A stretch of DNA of 64,000 nucleotides. Origin: Acidobacteriota bacterium. Its GTDB lineage: Bacteria > Acidobacteriota > UBA890 > WLXD01. Positions within the stretch are counted from its first letter, which is position 1; every line of letters begins with the position of its first letter. Below are positions 21,126 to 30,242 of the stretch, piece after piece. The notes under the pieces are model-generated. The model had not been told where the DNA came from. It saw nothing but the letters and a program-made list of their open reading frames with translations, and made no database searches. Location: the NCBI GenBank assembly GCA_029263295.1, contig JAJCXT010000119.1:1-64000 (forward strand), read 5' to 3'. Both the position numbers and the translations under genes were made by a program.

Positions 21126-22679
21126 GTGTGGCAACGAGGAGCGGCAACGGTACTCGCGGCGGTGATCCCCGCCCTGGGAGCGATAGCGATCGCCGAGGCC
21201 GCCCCTCCTCAGGCGGCGCCGCCGACGTTCCTGGCGGACAGTGAGGAGGCTGCGGGCTCCGGAACCGCAAGTTTGGAACGGATGGGAGCTTGGTTGCGCG
21301 ACGGCGGCCGTTTCTTGGCGAGTTCGCGACCTGGCAATCCGTATCGTGAGGAGGCGTACCGTAGAGTCGTCCAACTACTCGCCTGGCAAGAGCGCTTCTC
21401 TGCCGACATGGACCGGTACGTAGACGAGTACCTCGACGAGTTCCCCGACGGCGCCTACCGCGACGAACTCGCATGGACGCAGCTATTCTGGGCTACTAAC
21501 CACTACGAGTATCCCGACGATGAGGCATGGCGACCTCTCGAAGTAGCGGCCGCGTACCAGCGTTTCCTCCGACTACACCCTGAATCTCAGGTGCGCGACC
21601 GAATCGCCCTCGAAATCGCGCGTGGCTGGTACAGCGCCGTCGTGATGATCGTCGACCACCCTGACGTCAACGAGGCCTATGAGGTTCGTGACGTAGCGCG
21701 CCTCAAAGCCCGTGCCGTAAGGCTCCTGGAGCCCATTGTCGAACGACGAACGGAGGGAGCGACGAGCAAGATGGAACGGACCATCTGGGAGGCCGAGTCG
21801 ATCCTCGAGTTCCTCACGACGCACAAGGGCATGTCACGGAGTGGCTACGAGCGCCTGGATGTCGAGGAGGCCGAACCGGCGAGGTCGGTTACCGTCACTT
21901 TCTACGAGCCCGTTGACGGCGTGTGGCAGCACGTCTTCAGTCGCTCGAAGCGACGGGCAGACGGCCCGGCAGGGCGGCGCCAGACGAGAATGCCTCGTCG
22001 CGTCGACCACCCCGAGGATGGCACGCATTGGAGATCGGCCCGCGGCGGCCACGCTATCGCCCGGGCCGATCGTGACCTGGCGCAGATGTATCGGCGCTAT
22101 CTCGACGACGAGGCCCACTCAACGCGGGCGGCAGGAGGACAACCGAGCTGCTTCCACGCGACCTACCCGCTTTACGACCCCATGCCCGGAGTCGAGTCCA
22201 CCGTGTCTCTGGACGACTGGGTCGACAACGCGTTCGCTATCTTCACGGGGGAAGTCACTGGCACCGAAGGCGGGTTCTTTGGAGACGCACCGGCCATCCT
22301 GATTCAGTTGCGCATCGACAACGTGCTGCGCAGCGACCGGAAAATGTACCCGGTTCGGCGCGGAGACCATCTCTACCTCGTTTACCCGTCGGGTCGATTC
22401 GACTACAACGGCGGCAGCATTTGCGTGGACAATTCCGACAGCTGGCCGGCCCGGCCACAGGTCGGGACGCAGGTTCTCGTCGGGCCACAGACGTTCGGTC
22501 GCGGGCCGGAGGGCAACATCGTCGTCCTGCAGGCCGGCGGAGTCGAACTCGCGTTTCAGGACGAGTCCAGCCTCGGCCTCGCGGAGGGGTGGACTGATGT
22601 GCCCGGCATTGCCGGAATCACAGTGCTCACGTCTCTCCTGGCCGAAGTCCGGACAAGGTTGCGCAGGAGGGGCCGGTAG
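21126..22679 (+). CDS. Secreted two-part protein of unknown function
   Basis: The product has 517 residues starting at a GTG with a perfect ribosome site. A signal peptide (about 1-25) precedes an alpha-helical region of about 45-240 that resembles TPR/BamD-type repeats (NPYREEAYRRVVQLLAW, EVAAAYQRFLRLHPESQVRDRIAL). A basic, low-complexity middle follows. The C-terminal part (about 360-480) is beta-rich: DNAFAIFTGEVTGTEGGFFG and GDHLYLVYPSGRF, recalling OB-fold/TIMP-like domains, with two Cys in SCFHATYP and GGSICVDN. I do not recognise the whole protein. Confidence 0.7.
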   Translation: MWQRGAATVLAAVIPALGAIAIAEAAPPQAAPPTFLADSEEAAGSGTASLERMGAWLRDGGRFLASSRPGNPYREEAYRRVVQLLAWQERFSADMDRYVDEYLDEFPDGAYRDELAWTQLFWATNHYEYPDDEAWRPLEVAAAYQRFLRLHPESQVRDRIALEIARGWYSAVVMIVDHPDVNEAYEVRDVARLKARAVRLLEPIVERRTEGATSKMERTIWEAESILEFLTTHKGMSRSGYERLDVEEAEPARSVTVTFYEPVDGVWQHVFSRSKRRADGPAGRRQTRMPRRVDHPEDGTHWRSARGGHAIARADRDLAQMYRRYLDDEAHSTRAAGGQPSCFHATYPLYDPMPGVESTVSLDDWVDNAFAIFTGEVTGTEGGFFGDAPAILIQLRIDNVLRSDRKMYPVRRGDHLYLVYPSGRFDYNGGSICVDNSDSWPARPQVGTQVLVGPQTFGRGPEGNIVVLQAGGVELAFQDESSLGLAEGWTDVPGIAGITVLTSLLAEVRTRLRRRGR

Positions 22680-22756
22680 GCGCTCGGTTGCGCAGACCAT
22701 TCAGAAGCGAGCCGCGCCCCCGATGGAACACGCAGGGCCCTGACTATCCGTAACCG

Positions 22757-23755
22757 CTAGCGTCGAGGCAGGCCCGCTACCAGGCCCTGGGCGCCCTGCA
22801 CCATCCTGCCTTCGGCGATGGCAGTCAGGGAACAGGTGTATTCGTCCTTCAGGCGGTATACGACCGTGTCCTCGTAGACGTCGAAGCCGTCGACGAGGAA
22901 GATCTCGCGATCGGAGTTGATATCGACGCCGTTGATACGGCGGAAGCCCTTGCCGCCGCACAATGGAAGTACTCCGGTCTTCTCGAGCAGCAGGAGAACG
23001 TCGCCGTTGCCCACCAGGAAGGTGCCGTCGGGCCGCGACGCGAACGCGGTGACCTGCAACCCGGGGCGGCGATAAAGCTCCTGGGGCTGCGTGTAGCGCG
23101 GCGCGCCCACCTTGAAGATCGCATCGAAGTGCCACTGACCGTTCGTGCCGGGCATCTTCGGGCCCGCGCCCTTGTCGACGATGTAGAGCGTTCCCCATTC
23201 GTCCATATCCAGGAACGTGGGGTTCACCCAGTTGTGTCCGCGCGTCGCGATGCGCCGCAGGTTGCCGTTGGGCGAGTACAGCCAGACGTTGCCATCACGG
23301 GGCCAGCGACCCACCGAGTCGCCGCCCATGTCGGCAATGATCAGGTTGCACTGCATGTCCCACTGCACGTCGGCGATGAGACCGAACCTGTTGTCCTCCA
23401 GAACCTCGACGGTGTGGTCCCAGGTGTCGTAGATCACCACGTTGGCGCTGTTGGCAACCGCGACCTTCTCGCAGTAGGAGCTGTGATCCACGCCCTTGGG
23501 CTTCATCCGAACGCCCATCGGGATCTTGGCGAGCTTGTAGCGCTTGCCGCCCTTGCGCGGACGCAATCGGAGGAGGGAATCGTAGCGACCCGACACAGAG
23601 ACGAGATCACCGGGGCGAATCGAGACGCCCTCGGAGGCGCCCACCTGTGGGGCCTGGGCTGGGGCAGTGGCTGGAGCGATCAGCATCAGGCCGAGAACGA
23701 CCGCTCCAACTCGCGGAATCGTGTACCTGAGCTTCCTCATCGTGCGTTGCCTCAT
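22757..23755 (-). CDS. Secreted NHL/SMP-30-like beta-propeller protein
   Basis: The product has 332 residues from Met at 23755 (Met at 23740 is equally possible). The signal peptide core VGAVVLGLMLIAPATAPAQA is followed by six blade-like repeats with an aromatic or Asp pair near each turn (NVWLYSPNGNLRRIATRG, PTFLDMDEWGTLYIVDKG, AFASRPDGTFLVGNGDV, INGVDINSDREIFLVDGFDV). This fits a gluconolactonase or NHL-type propeller, extracellular, that binds sugars or proteins. Catalytic metal ligands are not obvious. The gene converges on the one ending at 22679. Confidence 0.75.
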   Translation of the reverse strand: MRQRTMRKLRYTIPRVGAVVLGLMLIAPATAPAQAPQVGASEGVSIRPGDLVSVSGRYDSLLRLRPRKGGKRYKLAKIPMGVRMKPKGVDHSSYCEKVAVANSANVVIYDTWDHTVEVLEDNRFGLIADVQWDMQCNLIIADMGGDSVGRWPRDGNVWLYSPNGNLRRIATRGHNWVNPTFLDMDEWGTLYIVDKGAGPKMPGTNGQWHFDAIFKVGAPRYTQPQELYRRPGLQVTAFASRPDGTFLVGNGDVLLLLEKTGVLPLCGGKGFRRINGVDINSDREIFLVDGFDVYEDTVVYRLKDEYTCSLTAIAEGRMVQGAQGLVAGLPRR

Positions 23756-24004
23756 CGGCCCCAGGCTCAACAGTGCAACGAAATAGCGGACCCATCTGCG
23801 GGTGACTGCGAGTCTAGGAACTCCGCCGCGATACGACAACGTGGCCGGCCCAAGCGAGGGGACAGGAGCGGCCAGACGCGGCCAGGAGAGTACGCGCGGC
23901 GGTGGACGGGGTGGGCCAGCAGCGGCCTGGCGACCTCAGAGAGAGCCGTCACACTATTCACGCGCGCCATGCCCGGACCCCAGACGGACCGTTGCGGCTT
24001 TCGA

Positions 24005-25231
24005 CTAGCCCGTGAACAGTCGCTCCACAGCTGCTGGGCTCACCGCGGCGTGCAGCGTGGCGTCGTCCCAACGCGACGCCAGTCGCTCCGCGAGCACGCT
24101 CGCCAGTCGCTCCGTTCCCATGCTGTCGCTGGCGTTGCTCGCCGGAAACGGCAACTCGACCTGGAGTTCGCCACGCACGCTCACCCAGGCCGCGGTGTCA
24201 TCGTCGGGCAACTCCAACCCGGGCCAGCGCACGCCGCCGCCGACATCGCCAGCTACCGCGCTGAAGCCGACGCGCAGTTCGCGACTGTGCACCCCTACTC
24301 TCGCCTTGCCGAGGCGTGCGAGGTAGTCGACCTGCACTTCGGCGCCCTCGGGCAACACGAACGACCGGCCACTGCCACGCCGCAAGATTCGGCTCATCAC
24401 CCCACCGGGTGACGGTCCCCCGAGGAGGCCGCGTAGGCCCCCGGAAGCTTCGGCGAATACGCTGCCAGACATGGGAACCGGGAGTTCCTCGAGTTGCTGT
24501 TGAGTGGTCGCGAGGTCGCATTCCTCCGAGCTCAGCACCTCGGCGAGTTCGTCGAGAAACACCCAGCTGGTGAGTTCGACCGCCGCCTGCTGCAGCGCCT
24601 CGGGATCGCCCACGATCTCGCCCGCCAGCTCCGGCGGAAGTCCGGCCAGCACGGCCTCGATCGCGTCGGCCACGCGCGGCTGTAGGATGTCGGTGCGCAG
24701 GCCCGAAGCTCCTTGTCGGGCGTGCAAAGTGAACTCCACCGCACGAGTGGCCGCGCCGTCACCGGAGCGGCTGAACAACCAGCGCAGCTGCGTATCGCTC
24801 ACTGGCACCGTGCGATCGCGGTGACGCACGCAGTACAAACGGGACCCGACACTACCCTTCGCATTGGTGCGGGCGACGGCGTGCGGGCTACCGCCCCGAC
24901 GTGGCACACCGACCACCAGCAGATCACCGTCTTCGCCGACGAGATGTTCCAGGTGCCCGTCGATGCGCGGGGCGGTGAAACGCGTGAGCATCTCTTCGCA
25001 CGCCGCGCGTGCCTGTTCGTCGTTCATGGCCAGCTCGGATTCGTAACGACCGGCAGCGTCCACGCCGAGTATCACTCGCCCACCGTCGCGATTGGCCAGC
25101 GCGACGATGTCGCGGGCGAGCTGCTCCTGGCCGTCTTCGGTGCCGAGAAGGCTGGACGGCGCGAAGACCAGACGCTGCGCATCCACCGGATACGCCGCGA
25201 GCGCTTGTTTGACTTCCGCCGCTGTTGTCAT
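24005..25231 (-). CDS. AlbA_2 (schlafen-type) domain protein
   Basis: The product has 408 residues. Residues of about 30-130 carry the AlbA_2 signature DIVALANRDGGRVILGVDAAG, found in putative DNA- or ATP-binding regulators, with ACEEMLTRFTAPRIDG after it. The C-terminal 200 residues are beta-rich with VSVRGELQVELPFPAS and are not recognised. No membrane segment or signal is present. It is the last of three leftward genes after the class III dehydrogenase and the metallo-hydrolase, 12 bases from the latter, which suggests co-regulation. Confidence 0.72.
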   Translation of the reverse strand: MTTAAEVKQALAAYPVDAQRLVFAPSSLLGTEDGQEQLARDIVALANRDGGRVILGVDAAGRYESELAMNDEQARAACEEMLTRFTAPRIDGHLEHLVGEDGDLLVVGVPRRGGSPHAVARTNAKGSVGSRLYCVRHRDRTVPVSDTQLRWLFSRSGDGAATRAVEFTLHARQGASGLRTDILQPRVADAIEAVLAGLPPELAGEIVGDPEALQQAAVELTSWVFLDELAEVLSSEECDLATTQQQLEELPVPMSGSVFAEASGGLRGLLGGPSPGGVMSRILRRGSGRSFVLPEGAEVQVDYLARLGKARVGVHSRELRVGFSAVAGDVGGGVRWPGLELPDDDTAAWVSVRGELQVELPFPASNASDSMGTERLASVLAERLASRWDDATLHAAVSPAAVERLFTG

Positions 25232-25243
25232 GCCGAGCCCGGG

Positions 25244-25984
25244 TCAGTCGCCGACAACTTTCGAGCCGGGCGCGATCTCGTCCGTGCCGTCGGCGAAACG
25301 CACCCAGCACTTGGTTCCCCCGTCGTAATCGAGAGCGCGCACCACAAGGGTGGCTGCGCGGTCAAACGCCGTGCAGGGGACGTCGCCCTCCGGATCAAGG
25401 CCGCGCCAGATACGCACGAACGCGTTGGTGTCCCATTCGTCGCCGATCGTCGTCGCGTCGGTGTGGCCCGGGTAGACGACCATCTCCTTGGGGAGCTGCA
25501 TCAGCACGTCCATGATCGACCGCTTCAGATCCGCATACGTCGCATGACCCGGCGCGAGCGTGCCGCCAATCGTGCCCTTGAACAGGGTGTCGCCGGTAAA
25601 CACGGCCTCGTCGTTAACCACCAGGGCGAGCATCCCCACCGTGTGGCCGGGAGTCAGCAATGCTCTGATGCGCAGATCGCCGCAAACGATCTCGTCGCCG
25701 TCCTCCAGATCGTGCTGGATCTCGTCGCAGTACGGTCGCTCGGCAGGATGGCCCCAGATCTCGCAGCCGAAGCGCTTCACGTACTCGGCGTTATGAACGA
25801 TGTGGTCCACGTGGTGATGAGTCAGCAGCAGGTGCGTGATGGAGATGTCATTGGCCGCGATCGCTTCGAGAATCGGTTCCAGCGGCCCGCCCGAGTCGAT
25901 CAGCACACCGTGCCCGCCCGGGCGGTCGGCAACCAGATAGGAGTTCGATAGCCAACCGTCACTCATGCTGCGTTCGATGATCAT
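25244..25984 (-). CDS. Metallo-beta-lactamase-fold hydrolase, glyoxalase II-like
   Basis: The product has 246 residues. The metal sites are THHHVDH (about 55-61), the later histidine of TPGHTVGM, and GD of FTGDTLF, plus GHTDATTIG. This is the glyoxalase II/thioester hydrolase branch. The C-terminal 45 residues, ending in FADGTDEIAPGSKVVGD, are an add-on beta hairpin. It lies downstream of a class III alcohol dehydrogenase, so an S-formyl-thiol or similar thioester is the likely substrate. AGAGGA lies about 8 bases before the ATG. Confidence 0.85.
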   Translation of the reverse strand: MIIERSMSDGWLSNSYLVADRPGGHGVLIDSGGPLEPILEAIAANDISITHLLLTHHHVDHIVHNAEYVKRFGCEIWGHPAERPYCDEIQHDLEDGDEIVCGDLRIRALLTPGHTVGMLALVVNDEAVFTGDTLFKGTIGGTLAPGHATYADLKRSIMDVLMQLPKEMVVYPGHTDATTIGDEWDTNAFVRIWRGLDPEGDVPCTAFDRAATLVVRALDYDGGTKCWVRFADGTDEIAPGSKVVGD

Positions 25985-26039
25985 CCCGACAGTCCTCTTT
26001 GGTTCAGCACAGCTTGATGTTTCCTGATGTCTTGCTGGC

Positions 26040-27143
26040 TCAGAAGGTGATGACAGAGCGGATGCCGTCCTGTGCTTCCATCAACTCGAAGCCCTTCATG
26101 ACCTCTTCCAGGCTCAGATGATGCGAGACGAATCCGTCGAGGTCGAGTTTCCCTGCCATATACATATCCACGAACTGGGGAACGTGTGTGCGCCCCTTCG
26201 CGCCGCCGAAGCTGCCGCCCTGCACTCGACGACCGGTGATGAGCAATCGCGGCACAATATCGAGCGTCTCGCCCTTGCCGGCGACGCCCAGAACCGTGCA
26301 CAGGCCCCAGCCGATCCGGGCCACTTCCACCGCCTGCCGCATCACCTTCACATTGCCGGTCGCTTCGAAGCTGTAGTCAACTCCGTTGCCGCCCGTCAGC
26401 TCCATGATCCGAGCGACAGCCTCCTCCCCGCCGGTGAAGCAGTCGGTGGCGCCGTAACGTCGGGCAATCGCGAGCCGCTCTTCGGACATGTCGACCGCGA
26501 AGATGCGCTCGGCGCCCGCGATCTGACTGCCTGCCACGGCGCCCAGCCCCACGAGCCCGCAGCCGAACACCGCCACCGTCGACCCCGGCTCGACCGCCGC
26601 CTTGTGAATGGCGGCTGCAAGACCCGTTGTTGCCCCGCATGCGAGCGTGCAGATCTTGTCGAAAGGCGCCTCGGGATTGACCTTGGCCAGCGCGATTTCC
26701 GGCATCACCGTGTACTCGGCGAAGGTGCTCGTACCCATGAAGTGACGCACCGGCTCTCCGTCCAGCGACAAGCGTGCGGTCCCGTCCGGAAGGTATCCGC
26801 TGCCCTGCTGCGCACGAATCGCCGTACAGATGTTCGTCTTGCCGCTGGCGCAGTGATCACACTCGCCACACTCGGGCGAGAACAAGGTGATCACATGATC
26901 CCCCGGGCGCAGCGACGTAACCCCTTCGCCAACCTCTTCGACGACACCGGCTCCTTCGTGACCGAGAACCGTGGGCGCGTAGCCGCTCGGGTCGACACCG
27001 CTCCAGGTGTACAGGTCGGTGTGGCACACGCCGCAGGCGTGGATCCTGACGAGGACCTCACCGGCATTCGGCGGGGCCAGGTCCAGTTCGCGAATCGCCA
27101 TCGGCTGGCCGAACTCTTCCAGCAATGCCGCGCGTATCTTCAT
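26040..27143 (-). CDS. Class III (S-hydroxymethyl-thiol) alcohol dehydrogenase
   Basis: The product has 367 residues and matches the class III zinc alcohol dehydrogenase pattern in order: GVCHTDLYTWSG, GHEGAGVVEEVGEGVTSLRPGDHVI, structural-zinc run CGECDHCASGKTNIC, GxGxxG-type Rossmann site GCGLVGLGAV, and RRVQGGSFGGAKGR. It likely oxidises the adduct of formaldehyde with glutathione or another thiol. GGAGA lies 5 bases before the ATG. It opens the three-gene leftward unit with the metallo-hydrolase and the AlbA_2 protein. The thiol used here cannot be told from sequence. Confidence 0.92.
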   Translation of the reverse strand: MKIRAALLEEFGQPMAIRELDLAPPNAGEVLVRIHACGVCHTDLYTWSGVDPSGYAPTVLGHEGAGVVEEVGEGVTSLRPGDHVITLFSPECGECDHCASGKTNICTAIRAQQGSGYLPDGTARLSLDGEPVRHFMGTSTFAEYTVMPEIALAKVNPEAPFDKICTLACGATTGLAAAIHKAAVEPGSTVAVFGCGLVGLGAVAGSQIAGAERIFAVDMSEERLAIARRYGATDCFTGGEEAVARIMELTGGNGVDYSFEATGNVKVMRQAVEVARIGWGLCTVLGVAGKGETLDIVPRLLITGRRVQGGSFGGAKGRTHVPQFVDMYMAGKLDLDGFVSHHLSLEEVMKGFELMEAQDGIRSVITF

Positions 27144-27302
27144 TACGTTCTCCGCTGTCGTGATGTCCGGCCGCCAGAGGCCGAACTCTGCCTAGTGTCG
27201 TAGGGGCGGATCGAGGCCGGCTGAAAGGCGGCGAGACGGACGGTACCATGCGTCTCGTACCGACTCGGCGACCTTCCGCCGCGGGCTGCCAGGGGAAGCG
27301 AC

Positions 27303-28334
27303 ATGGAATCCGACTCCGCGGCACTGGACACGATCGAAGGCAAACGGATTCTGGTGTTCAGCGAACCGATAGCGGGGCTTCGCGCCTTCCTGGTGATCGA
27401 TGATGTGTGCGGCGGAATGGCGGCCGGCGGCACCCGGACGCGGGCGTACCCGGCACCGATCGACGCGGTCCACGACGCCTGCCAGCTCAGCCGTGCGATG
27501 ACTCTGAAGTGCGCGATAGCTGGGCTACAGGCGGGCGGCGCGAAGATGGTCGTCATGGATCATCCTGGGCTGTCTCGGGCCGACGCCTTCCGCGCACTCG
27601 GCAGGCGAGTACAGGAACTGGGCGGCTTGTTCCAGACCGCGGGAGACCTCGGCACCACCCTCGAGGACCTCGCGCATATGGCTCAGACCACCCGCTTCGT
27701 TCGCACCAACGAACGCTCGCTGGCCGCGGCGGTAGCACGCGGTGTCCGTGCCTGTGCCGAGGCCTGCGCCGCGACCCGAGGGCACGCGGATCTGCGCGAT
27801 CTCCGGGTGGCCGTGCAGGGCTGTGGCGCCATCGGCGCAGCCGTGGCCTCAGCGCTGGCGGACGCCGGAGCAAGCCTCCATGTGGCCGACCTCGATCCAG
27901 CGGCGGCAAGCCGTGTCGCAAAGGCGACGGGTGCCCGCGTCGTGGAGCCCGATGGGATTCTCTCGGCCGATGTCGACATCGTCGCGCCGTGTGCTACCGG
28001 CGGCGTGATCAATGGTGAGTCTGTCGAAGCGCTGCGGGCCTGGGCAGTCTGCGGTGCCGCCAACAATATCCTCGCCGACGAGGCGACGGGCACGTTGCTG
28101 GTCCAACGCGAGGTTCTGTTCGTTCCGGACTTCATCGCCTCGGCGGGCGCCGTGATCGTGGGCGTCTGCGAGCTGCAGGGCCGTGACGACGCAGAATCGC
28201 TGATTCAGCAACTCGGAACAACGACACGAGAGGTTCTCCTCGAGGCCGCTGCCGAGGGTACTGCCACCACGGTCGTGGCCCAACAGCGCGCAGAGTACAT
28301 GCGCCAGGCACGGCGGCGCGGAACGACCACCTAG
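27303..28334 (+). CDS. Leu/Phe/Glu-type amino-acid dehydrogenase
   Basis: The product has 343 residues, starting at an ATG preceded by AGGGGAAG. The dimerisation/catalytic half shows GGMAAGGTRTRAYP (about 38-51) and the two lysine regions MTLKCAIAGLQAGGAKMVV. The Rossmann half has VQGCGAIGAAVASALADAG at about 165-185. The length fits leucine dehydrogenase, which deaminates branched-chain amino acids with NAD+, rather than the longer glutamate enzymes. The end of the protein is near the btuF-like gene on the other strand. Confidence 0.9.
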   Translation: MESDSAALDTIEGKRILVFSEPIAGLRAFLVIDDVCGGMAAGGTRTRAYPAPIDAVHDACQLSRAMTLKCAIAGLQAGGAKMVVMDHPGLSRADAFRALGRRVQELGGLFQTAGDLGTTLEDLAHMAQTTRFVRTNERSLAAAVARGVRACAEACAATRGHADLRDLRVAVQGCGAIGAAVASALADAGASLHVADLDPAAASRVAKATGARVVEPDGILSADVDIVAPCATGGVINGESVEALRAWAVCGAANNILADEATGTLLVQREVLFVPDFIASAGAVIVGVCELQGRDDAESLIQQLGTTTREVLLEAAAEGTATTVVAQQRAEYMRQARRRGTTT

Positions 28335-28363
28335 CAAGCCGTGGTGGCAGTCCGATGGGTCTG

Positions 28364-29230
28364 CTAGCGCGCGCGCTCCGGGTGTAACGCGTCCGCTACC
28401 TCGGCCGCGAGCAGCACGATCCTCGGCGAAGGCCGCGTCGCCCAGTCGCCGGGAATCGTCACCACCCTCACGTCGGCAAAGCCAGGCAGCGCCTTCCACT
28501 CGGCGTGAATCGCGGTTGCGCGGCCGTCGGCCGTCTCGAACTCGAGCACCACGTCGGGAGCGCGCGACAGAATCGCCTCGAGGCCACTCTTGAACCCCGG
28601 ACGGGCGATGTCAGCAAAGACGTTGCTGCCTCCGGCCAACTCGACGACGTCGTGCAGGAAGCCAACACCGCCGCTCACCCAGAGCTCGGCGAAGCTACCC
28701 GGGCGTCGCCCGAACACCGCCAGCACGCGTGGCGCGGGTCGTCCAACTACAGAGGCCGTAACCGCATGGAGGCCCTGCACGACACTAGCGGAGAGTTGGG
28801 CGGCTTCGGCCGCGAGATCGAGTTCGCCGCCGAGCGTGTGAACGTGAACGAGCATCTCCTGAATCGATCCCGTCGCGAACGAGTAGACCTCGATGCCCAC
28901 GCCTTCGAGCTGAGTTGTCAGGCTGCGCTGTGCGGGATCCACCACGATGAAATCCGGGCGGACTGCCAGGATGGCTTCGAGGTTGGGGTCAACCAGCCCG
29001 CCGAGACGCGGCAACCGCTCGACTGCCGCAGGGTAGTCGTCGTAATCGCCCACGCCGACCACACGGTCCCCTGCCCCGATGGCGAACAGGATTTCGGTGG
29101 CGGCCGGAACCAGCGACGCCACGCGTTGCGGCGTCTGAGCTCCGAGTTCCCCGGCCCACAACAGCACGGCGACAGTCACCACGGCGGCCGCGGCGATCCC
29201 TACAGATCTCGGCCGCGGCACTCTAGTCAC
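28364..29230 (-). CDS. btuF: ABC transporter substrate-binding protein (vitamin B12, BtuF-like)
   Basis: The product has 288 residues from a GTG at 29230 that overlaps the permease stop by 8 bases. A signal/anchor (VGIAAAAVVTVAVLLWAGE) is followed by RVASLVPAATEILFAIGAGDRVVGVGDYDDYP, the hallmark of class III binding proteins for cobalamin or iron chelates. GGLVDPNLEAILAVRPDFIV and GGSNVFADI also match. The third and last gene of a leftward operon under a cobalamin riboswitch, it most likely binds B12 or cobinamide in the periplasm. A second in-frame GTG at 29221 is possible. Confidence 0.9.
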   Translation of the reverse strand: MTRVPRPRSVGIAAAAVVTVAVLLWAGELGAQTPQRVASLVPAATEILFAIGAGDRVVGVGDYDDYPAAVERLPRLGGLVDPNLEAILAVRPDFIVVDPAQRSLTTQLEGVGIEVYSFATGSIQEMLVHVHTLGGELDLAAEAAQLSASVVQGLHAVTASVVGRPAPRVLAVFGRRPGSFAELWVSGGVGFLHDVVELAGGSNVFADIARPGFKSGLEAILSRAPDVVLEFETADGRATAIHAEWKALPGFADVRVVTIPGDWATRPSPRIVLLAAEVADALHPERAR

Positions 29231-30242
29231 GAGCAAACCCACGGCGCAGCAGCAGGAACAGGAAGAACGGCCCGCCAAGACAAGCGGTGAGAATGCCGAT
29301 CGGCAGCTCGACCGGGCGGATCACGACTCGCGCCAAGATGTCGCAGACAACCAGAAAGCCCGCGCCACCGAGCAGCGCCCCGGGCAGGACGACGCGGTAA
29401 TCGACACCGCCGATCAGCCTCACCGCGTGCGGTACCAGGATGCCGACGAAACCAACCGGTCCGGCCACCGCCACGGCGACACCCGTGAGCCACGAGGCCA
29501 ACAGCAGACCGCGCCGGGTCGCGCGGTCGGCGTCGATGCCGTGCGCCTGCGCCTCTTCCCGGCCCAGGCTCATCAGATTGAAGGTGCGGCCACAACGCAG
29601 CAGCAGCACCCACGCGGGCAAGCTGGCGACGAACAGGATCGCCAGGAGTCTGTAGGTGGCGCCTTCGAGATCGCCCATCATCCAGCGCACCATCCGCGCC
29701 GTCGCGGTGTAGTCGGCGAAGTACTGCACGAGTAAGACCGCGGCGCCGATGGTGAAATTCAGCGTCACGCCGGCAAGCAGCAGGACTGTGGGCGGCGTCC
29801 CGCCAGTCCGCGTCGCCAGCGCCATGACGAGCGTAGTGGTGGCCAGCGCGCCGATCAGCGCCGCCCCCGGCACGGTGAACTCTGCCAGGCCTCCGCCTGG
29901 CAGGAAGCGGATCACCAGAAACGTCATCAAGCTCGCACCTGCCGTCACGCCCAGCGTGTAGGGACTCGCGAGCGGATTCCGCAGCAGCGACTGGTAGGTG
30001 GTTCCAGCTAGCGCCAGCGAACCGCCCACGAGTGCAGCAAGCAGGACCCGCGGCAAGCGGGCCATGAAGAAGATCGCCGCGGCTGGATTGCTCGACCAGT
30101 CGAATGGATCCGACCACACCTCACGCAGATCGACGTCGGTTGCTCCGACCAGGGGCCCGAGCAACAGGGCACCGACCAGGAAGGCGCCGCCGAGCAGAAC
30201 GATGCGGGCACGCCGTCGACGGGCCATTACGGGAAAAGTCAC
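29223..30242 (-). CDS. btuC: ABC transporter permease (vitamin B12, BtuC-like)
   Basis: The product has 339 residues from a GTG (30242) overlapping the ATPase stop as GTGA; Met at 30227 is the alternative. About ten membrane segments are visible. The FecCD/BtuC family signature appears as NPLASPYTLGVTAGASLMTF and, near the C terminus, GFVGILVPHAVRLIGGVDYRVVLPGALLGGAGFLVVCDILAR. It sits between btuD and btuF in the riboswitch-controlled unit and forms the channel for corrinoid entry. Confidence 0.92.
   Translation of the reverse strand: MTFPVMARRRRARIVLLGGAFLVGALLLGPLVGATDVDLREVWSDPFDWSSNPAAAIFFMARLPRVLLAALVGGSLALAGTTYQSLLRNPLASPYTLGVTAGASLMTFLVIRFLPGGGLAEFTVPGAALIGALATTTLVMALATRTGGTPPTVLLLAGVTLNFTIGAAVLLVQYFADYTATARMVRWMMGDLEGATYRLLAILFVASLPAWVLLLRCGRTFNLMSLGREEAQAHGIDADRATRRGLLLASWLTGVAVAVAGPVGFVGILVPHAVRLIGGVDYRVVLPGALLGGAGFLVVCDILARVVIRPVELPIGILTACLGGPFFLFLLLRRGFARD

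Noticed and set aside
23129-24412. Open frame of 427 codons on the plus strand
   Set aside because: It spans the starts and ends of two well-supported minus-strand genes and has Arg/His/Gln-rich shadow composition.
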